Part shown: piece by piece, positions 59,864-64,000 of the stretch
Layout: the number at the start of each line of letters is the position of its first letter
Position numbering within the stretch: the stretch's first letter is position 1
Origin: Crocinitomicaceae bacterium
GTDB lineage: Bacteria; Bacteroidota; Bacteroidia; Flavobacteriales_D; Crocinitomicaceae
DNA: 64,000 nt
Direction: 5' to 3'
Assembly (NCBI GenBank): GCA_029238665.1
Contig: JAQWFQ010000014.1
Span: forward strand, 62,001 to 126,000
Made by a program: the position numbers and the translations under genes
The notes under the pieces: model-generated
What the model was told of the DNA's origin: nothing
Databases searched by the model: none
Seen by the model: only the letters and a program-made list of their open reading frames with translations

Positions 59864-59871
59864 CAAAAATA
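59864..59871 (-). promoter_or_regulatory. Putative -7 box for the ferredoxin gene
   Basis: On the minus strand it reads TATTTTTG, an exact TAnnTTTG match, 18 bases upstream of the ferredoxin ATG. It lies just before the stop codon of the next lipoprotein gene. Confidence 0.45.
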
Positions 59872-59876
59872 ATGAA

Positions 59877-60302
59877 TCAATTGTAAATACGTAACGATTG
59901 ATTTCCATTCCAGGCTGTTTGATATGCCCTTAATCCATATTCTGACCCAGAAATTGGAGAGCCATCATAAAGGGAAAATGTAGCACTATAACAGGTGTCA
60001 TTCAGTTGTAAGTAATTATCACTATCAGGAAATAAAGCTCCAGGGCAATCCCCAATCAGGTCAGCTGGTGAATGTCTATCAAAGGCAACAAAATCATCAA
60101 TACCTCTACGATAAACAATGATACCGCGAGAACCACCATTGACATAAGCCCAACCGCTAACTCCATTAAGGTCTGAATAACTTGGTAGGGTTAAATTAAT
60201 TGAAAAATCAAACGGAATACTAGGAACTGGATGTGTGGAATTCTTATCACAGCCAAGTAGCATAGACAAGAATATCAGACTAAAAATAATTGGTGCTTTC
60301 AT
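59877..60302 (-). CDS. Rieske-fold-like lipoprotein without cluster ligands
   Basis: A 141-residue lipoprotein (lipobox MLLGC, C18). The mature part shows LNGVSGWAYVNGGSRGIIVY, FVAFDRHSPADLIGDCPG, TCYSATFSLYDGSPISG, and GLRAYQTAWNGNQSLRIYN, the order of strands seen in Rieske-type domains of Bacteroidota lipoproteins. The C-x-H and C-x2-H cluster motifs are not present; only H77, C86 and C104 remain. It is probably a degenerate member that does not bind a [2Fe-2S] cluster. It stands alone between the ferredoxin and ABC-F genes. Confidence 0.75.
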   Translation of the reverse strand: MKAPIIFSLIFLSMLLGCDKNSTHPVPSIPFDFSINLTLPSYSDLNGVSGWAYVNGGSRGIIVYRRGIDDFVAFDRHSPADLIGDCPGALFPDSDNYLQLNDTCYSATFSLYDGSPISGSEYGLRAYQTAWNGNQSLRIYN

Positions 60303-60322
60303 TGTAATTTATAGTTGAGAAA

Positions 60323-60330
60323 CAAAGTTA
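60323..60330 (-). promoter_or_regulatory. Putative -7 box for the Rieske-like lipoprotein gene
   Basis: On the minus strand it reads TAACTTTG, an exact TAnnTTTG match, 20 bases upstream of the ATG at 60302. Confidence 0.5.
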
Positions 60331-60435
60331 TCAAGATTAGAACGTTTTACACCATCATTTTATTACTAGTTGCAATATAAGACGTTCAATTTGAAGTGTT
60401 TCTATATTAATGTCAACTCAAAGAATACGAAAAGC

Positions 60436-62385
60436 TTACTCAAATTCTAACAAAACCTCTGTAGCTTCTTCCCAAAGTGTCATTTGACTTTCCAGCTCCC
60501 CTTTTAACTTCTCATATTTTGAAAGCATTTCTGCAGCTTCAACTGTAGCGTAGTCTAAGGTAACCATTAACTTGTCCATGTCCGAGATGTCAGCCTCTAT
60601 CTCTTCAATTTTCTGCTCTGATTTATTTACTTGATTTTGAAACTTATTTTTTCGACGCTTCAATTCTTTTTTATCCTCATAGGAAAGAACATCTTCTACT
60701 TTCTCCGTTTTTTTAGTAGTCTTTTTAGACTTCTTTTGGCTTTTACCACTAAGTTTTTCAGTCGTATTAGGGTTCATTAATTCCATTTTACGCTTCAAGA
60801 AATCTTTAACACCAAAGTGATGAACCTTAAGTGTTTTGTTTTCTATGTCCCAAATACGGTTGGTTAACCCTTCTAAAAACTCCCTATCGTGAGACACAAC
60901 AATAAATGTTCCTTCATAATTTTTAAGGGCGCTTTTCAACACCTCTTTGGACTGTATGTCTAGGTGATTCGTTGGCTCATCAAGAATCAAGAAGTTTGAG
61001 GGACTCAACAACAATTGACAAAGTGCCAAGCGTGTTCTTTCTCCCCCTGATAAAACGCCTACTTTCTTATCAACATCTTCTCCTCGAAACAAGAAAGCGC
61101 CAAGTACTTGACGAAGACTTTTTCTAATTTCACCTTTAGCTGTTTCATCAACAGTTTCAAGCACGGTCTTACTTACATCCAATGATTCCGCTTGGTCTTG
61201 TGCAAAATAGGTGACATTTACATTGTGTCCGTTCGTTACAACTCCCTCGCCGTCTAACTTACCCATCATACGTTTCAACAACGTAGACTTACCTGTACCG
61301 TTAGCTCCAAGTAATGCAATTTTTTCACCACGACCTACAGTTAAATTAACATCCTTAAACAGTAGGTTATCACCAAAGGTTTTCCCCATACCCTCCATCT
61401 CGAGCACCCATTTTCCGGGCTGAATACTTAACGGGAAATTTATATTAATTCCTGTTAAATCATCATTGTCAACATCAATAACTTCCGTCTTTTCTAACTT
61501 CTTAATAAGCGACTGTGCAAAGGCTGCTTTATTTTTCTTTGCGCGGAATTTATTAATTAACTCTTCGGTATGTTTTATATCTTTCTCTTGCTGTTTCTTT
61601 GCTCCTGATAAACGTTCTAACTCTTCAGCTCGAACAATTTTATACTTAGAATAAGCGAATGCAAAATCAAGTAATTTACCCTTTGTTATTTCTAATGTAC
61701 GTTTTGTAACATTGTCCAAAAACATTCTATCGTGAGAAATTGTAACTACAGCCCCCTCAAACGTTTTTAAATAATTTTCTAACCAACTAATCGAAATGAT
61801 GTCTAAGTGATTTGTAGGTTCATCTAATAGTATAATATCAGGATTATTTACAAGTATTTTAGCTAATTCAGCTCGCATTTTCCAACCTCCAGAAAATGTA
61901 TTTAAACTACGTGGTAATTCTTTGTCCGAAAAACCTAAACCTTTAAGGGTATTTGTTATTTTTTCTTCCCATAAAAAACCATCTCTAATTAAAAACTCAT
62001 GATTTAGGTCATTGAGCTCATCTAAAAGACCTAAATAACTCTCAGATTCATAATCTGTTCGCGTAACTAATTCATGATTAATTTCTTCTATTCGAACACT
62101 AAGTTTAGTTAATTCTGGATTTGACGTATTTAAATATTCAAAGACACTTTGGGTCGTATCTATTTTAATATCTTGAGTCAAATAGCCAATAGTTGCATCT
62201 TTAGGCTTGTGTATTTTTCCTTCGGATGGTGAGTTAGATCCTGCTATCAACTTTAGCATTGTAGATTTACCAGCACCATTTTTTCCTACCAATCCAATTT
62301 TATCTCCTTTATTTATTTGAACGCTAATGTCCTTAAATAAATACCCTTGAGGGAGATGTACTCCAATACGCTCCAAATTAATCAT
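60436..62385 (-). CDS. ABC-F family ATPase
   Basis: The 649-residue protein has two ABC cassettes without membrane domains. First: GLVGKNGAGKSTMLKLIAG, FSGGWKMRAELAKIL, IILLDEPTNHLDI. Second: ALLGANGTGKSTLLKRMMG, LSGGERTRLALCQLL, LILDEPTNHLDI. The linker between them is long and charged. A C-terminal coiled coil (KRRKNKFQNQVNKSEQKIEE) fits the Uup/YdiF type. ABC-F proteins work on stalled ribosomes. The start at 62385 is chosen because the -7 box lies at 62389-62396. Which ABC-F subgroup it belongs to is unclear. Confidence 0.93.
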   Translation of the reverse strand: MINLERIGVHLPQGYLFKDISVQINKGDKIGLVGKNGAGKSTMLKLIAGSNSPSEGKIHKPKDATIGYLTQDIKIDTTQSVFEYLNTSNPELTKLSVRIEEINHELVTRTDYESESYLGLLDELNDLNHEFLIRDGFLWEEKITNTLKGLGFSDKELPRSLNTFSGGWKMRAELAKILVNNPDIILLDEPTNHLDIISISWLENYLKTFEGAVVTISHDRMFLDNVTKRTLEITKGKLLDFAFAYSKYKIVRAEELERLSGAKKQQEKDIKHTEELINKFRAKKNKAAFAQSLIKKLEKTEVIDVDNDDLTGININFPLSIQPGKWVLEMEGMGKTFGDNLLFKDVNLTVGRGEKIALLGANGTGKSTLLKRMMGKLDGEGVVTNGHNVNVTYFAQDQAESLDVSKTVLETVDETAKGEIRKSLRQVLGAFLFRGEDVDKKVGVLSGGERTRLALCQLLLSPSNFLILDEPTNHLDIQSKEVLKSALKNYEGTFIVVSHDREFLEGLTNRIWDIENKTLKVHHFGVKDFLKRKMELMNPNTTEKLSGKSQKKSKKTTKKTEKVEDVLSYEDKKELKRRKNKFQNQVNKSEQKIEEIEADISDMDKLMVTLDYATVEAAEMLSKYEKLKGELESQMTLWEEATEVLLEFE

Positions 62386-62388
62386 GCG

Positions 62389-62396
62389 CAAAGATA
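62389..62396 (-). promoter_or_regulatory. Putative -7 box for the ABC-F gene
   Basis: On the minus strand it reads TATCTTTG, an exact TAnnTTTG match, only 3 bases upstream of the ATG at 62385. It implies a leaderless transcript and argues against the in-frame ATG at 62391. Confidence 0.5.
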
Positions 62397-62474
62397 TTTA
62401 TTCAAAACAAAAATCACTGAGAAGCTAGAAGAGAATTAAAAAAAGAACGCATTATTACCCGTAATTCATAAAAA

Positions 62475-62502
62475 AAGCCTGTAAGAAAATTCTTACAGGC
62501 TT
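62475..62502 (-). terminator. Intrinsic terminator after gldN
   Basis: A perfect 12-bp inverted repeat (62475-62486 with 62491-62502) has a 4-nt loop. On the minus strand a U-run follows. It lies 25 bases past the gldN stop codon. Confidence 0.92.
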
Positions 62503-62526
62503 AACTATATTCAAATTGAACGTTAG

Positions 62527-63552
62527 TTAGAATGACCAAACATCGTGTTCAATATTTCTAATCTCGTTTTTAATTGCTTCAGATTCATACAGAGCATCAA
62601 CTCCAGCTCTATAACTCTCAATTTTACGATCGTATGAATTACTTTGTTTGTAAATCACACTATTAAATCTACGCTTCCAGAAAAGGTCGTCAAAACTCAT
62701 CCACTGCGCATCATTTTTTTCATTGTAAACAAAGTAGTTATTAAATACAAATCGACAATGTGGGAAGTAAAGCCAAAACAATTCTTTCATTCCTGAAATG
62801 CTTGCTTCTCCATTTCCATCTTCTTCTGTTTTGTAAACTACAGGGGCGATAGCTATAATTCTAACATCCAATACACTTCGTTGTTTATCGAAGAACCAAT
62901 CTTCTTTCATTCGATATTGAATAATATCTCTCGATGTGTACCAAGCTGTATCTTGTGGCCAGTATACAATCTCTTCAGAACCATCAGGATTAACGATTGT
63001 AGAATCATCACCCCATTGATCTGTCATTGCTTCATCAGTAGCACCTGTTAAATTACCTAAGTAATAGAACATACGGTCACGGAATTCTGGATCAGTATCC
63101 CAGCTCAAACCTGGTTCAGGCTCAATTGGGTATTTCAACTGATACCCATCCCAATCACCAGTACCTCCTGTTAAAGGATCATAAGGTGAAAAAACTGTTA
63201 AATCACCATTCATAACGTGATCTCTAATCACGGTAAACAAACTCAAACGAGATTCATTTCGTTCCCATACACCTGAAGGACTAATATCATCAAGTGGATA
63301 GTACAATGGGTGATTCACCTTTTCACGTAAGTCAATGTATTCAAATACTCTTTTGCTCCAGATTGCATCTGCTTCACGAACATGCTCATAAGGAACCATT
63401 TTTTTCGTAATAACATTCGATTTAATGAACACACCATCAATAATTCCTGGTGAAGGAACATTGATAGGTCCTGCTCCATCTACTTCTTGGGCAACTACAT
63501 TTGTAGTTCCTAAGAATAAAAATGCTAACAATGAATAAATTAAACTTTTCAT
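62527..63552 (-). CDS. gldN: Gliding motility/T9SS protein GldN (PorN)
   Basis: The 341-residue GldN has a signal peptide (cleavage near VVAQ, residue 22) and the family regions: GVFIKSNVITKKMVPYEHV, EADAIWSKRVFEYIDLREK, NHPLYYPLDDISPSGVWERN, SLFTVIRDHVMNGDLTVFSP, and LFWLYFPHCRFVFNNYFVYN. In Porphyromonas, PorN forms the periplasmic ring with PorK, part of the T9SS translocon. It follows gldM by 11 bases, as in the conserved gldKLMN operon. The terminator after it marks the operon end. Confidence 0.94.
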   Translation of the reverse strand: MKSLIYSLLAFLFLGTTNVVAQEVDGAGPINVPSPGIIDGVFIKSNVITKKMVPYEHVREADAIWSKRVFEYIDLREKVNHPLYYPLDDISPSGVWERNESRLSLFTVIRDHVMNGDLTVFSPYDPLTGGTGDWDGYQLKYPIEPEPGLSWDTDPEFRDRMFYYLGNLTGATDEAMTDQWGDDSTIVNPDGSEEIVYWPQDTAWYTSRDIIQYRMKEDWFFDKQRSVLDVRIIAIAPVVYKTEEDGNGEASISGMKELFWLYFPHCRFVFNNYFVYNEKNDAQWMSFDDLFWKRRFNSVIYKQSNSYDRKIESYRAGVDALYESEAIKNEIRNIEHDVWSF

Positions 63553-63563
63553 AATCCTAAATT

Positions 63564-64000
63564 TTATTTAATAGTAAAGCTACCTGCTCTTTTTCTTTTA
63601 ACACCATCTGGGCCAATTACACCACAAGTGAAAACTACTTGCTGTCCTTTTTTAGCATTTGCAATCATTCGTGTTGCAGATGAAATATTTGAGCCTGTTC
63701 CTGATGGAGGTCTACCCTCAGCGCCTGGAACTTGTACTGACCAATCAACAATTCTCCAATTTGCTTTTAAAGGAATTTCAGGTGGATATTTTGCAAAAAG
63801 TCGAGGTGCTCTTTTATCTGCTTTATCACCAGACATAGCATTACCCCAAAATATTTCAGGATTAGGCAGTCTAAGCACTCTATACTTCACCTTTTTTAAA
63901 GATGCTGTTTTTCCTGTTGCTGTATTCTTACCCGAAACTGTTAAGTAAGCGTCTCTACCTCTACCTGTTGGTTTAACAATGTAAGGTCCAGATCCACTAA
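63564..64000 (-). CDS. gldM: Gliding motility/T9SS protein GldM (PorM), C-terminal part only
   Basis: The frame is open to the right edge of the window, so the N-terminal part is missing. The visible 144 residues include TVSGKNTATGKTASLKKVKY, RVLRLPNPEIFWGNAMSG, PLKANWRIVDWSVQVPG, and end GPDGVKRKRAGSFTIK, the C-terminal periplasmic domains of GldM. GldL/GldM form the proton-driven motor of T9SS; the periplasmic part contacts the GldK/GldN ring. It precedes gldN by 11 bases. The GTG at 63890 is internal, not a start. Confidence 0.92.
   Translation of the reverse strand, partial: SGSGPYIVKPTGRGRDAYLTVSGKNTATGKTASLKKVKYRVLRLPNPEIFWGNAMSGDKADKRAPRLFAKYPPEIPLKANWRIVDWSVQVPGAEGRPPSGTGSNISSATRMIANAKKGQQVVFTCGVIGPDGVKRKRAGSFTIK

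Noticed and set aside
1-64000. Mobile element, prophage or defence island
   Set aside because: No transposase, integrase, phage structural gene, restriction-modification gene or toxin-antitoxin pair was recognised; gene content and base composition look uniform and core-like.

Overview
This is an AT-rich chromosomal window from a member of the Bacteroidota, most likely order Flavobacteriales. The indicators are the short 289-residue primary sigma factor, gliding/type IX secretion genes (gldB, gldC, gldD, gldE, gldN and the 3' end of gldM), two secreted proteins with type IX-like C-terminal sorting domains, a PafA-type phosphatase, A-rich leaders without Shine-Dalgarno sequences, and repeated TAnnTTTG boxes upstream of genes, which is the Bacteroidota -7 promoter element. 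The family cannot be fixed from sequence alone; a Crocinitomicaceae/Cryomorphaceae-like flavobacterium is my best guess.

Layout. 1-11.4 kb: housekeeping block with the priA 3' end, rpoD, a low-molecular-weight phosphatase, an RsmI-like methylase, a DjlA-like cochaperone, htpG, a Nudix hydrolase, pyrE, an SRPBCC protein, birA, rsfS, ftsH, a DUF2007 protein, cdsA, and a small secreted Lys/Cys-rich peptide. 11.4-21.2 kb: exonuclease III, an unusual kelch-type membrane protein, mutS2 without an Smr domain, an LptF/G permease, tgt, a glycosyltransferase, an ECF sigma factor, rsmG and an orphan gene. 21.4-31.4 kb: an RND efflux operon (adaptor, pump, TolC), pabB-tilS and pafA. 31.4-46.4 kb: a secreted M14 peptidase, sppA, trigger factor, tRNA-Leu(TAG), a flavin reductase, an SSB-tailed DUF3127 protein, ruvC, a heme-oxygenase-like DUF3050 protein, a DUF4296 lipoprotein, dihydroorotase, a dolichol-phosphate-mannose-synthase-like transferase, an LVIVD-repeat secreted protein, recX and ribonuclease G.

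46.5-64 kb carries the motility/secretion genes among housekeeping genes: a 30-residue ribosomal protein and HU, then mutY-ssb-gldE-gldD-folK, a TPR/OmpA-like lipoprotein, clpP-clpX, the opposite-strand cluster gldB-gldC-DUF2797-trmB, a divergent outer-membrane barrel gene with nadE, a ferredoxin, a Rieske-fold-like lipoprotein, an ABC-F ATPase, and gldN with the end of gldM at the window edge.

Genes are tightly packed. Seven of the twelve convergent pairs overlap at their 3' ends, and four of those share one TTAA tetranucleotide as both stop codons. No insertion sequence, prophage, CRISPR array, rRNA gene or restriction/defence island was seen, and no stretch longer than about 300 bases lacks a gene; the longest (37287-37667) holds the tRNA. 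Nothing here is clearly a new multi-gene system. The most interesting items are single proteins and sites: a kelch/transmembrane/possible winged-helix protein, a Lys/Cys-rich secreted peptide, a Tgt lacking its zinc cysteines, promoters that almost touch start codons, and a tandem repeat that duplicates the -7 box before gldB.
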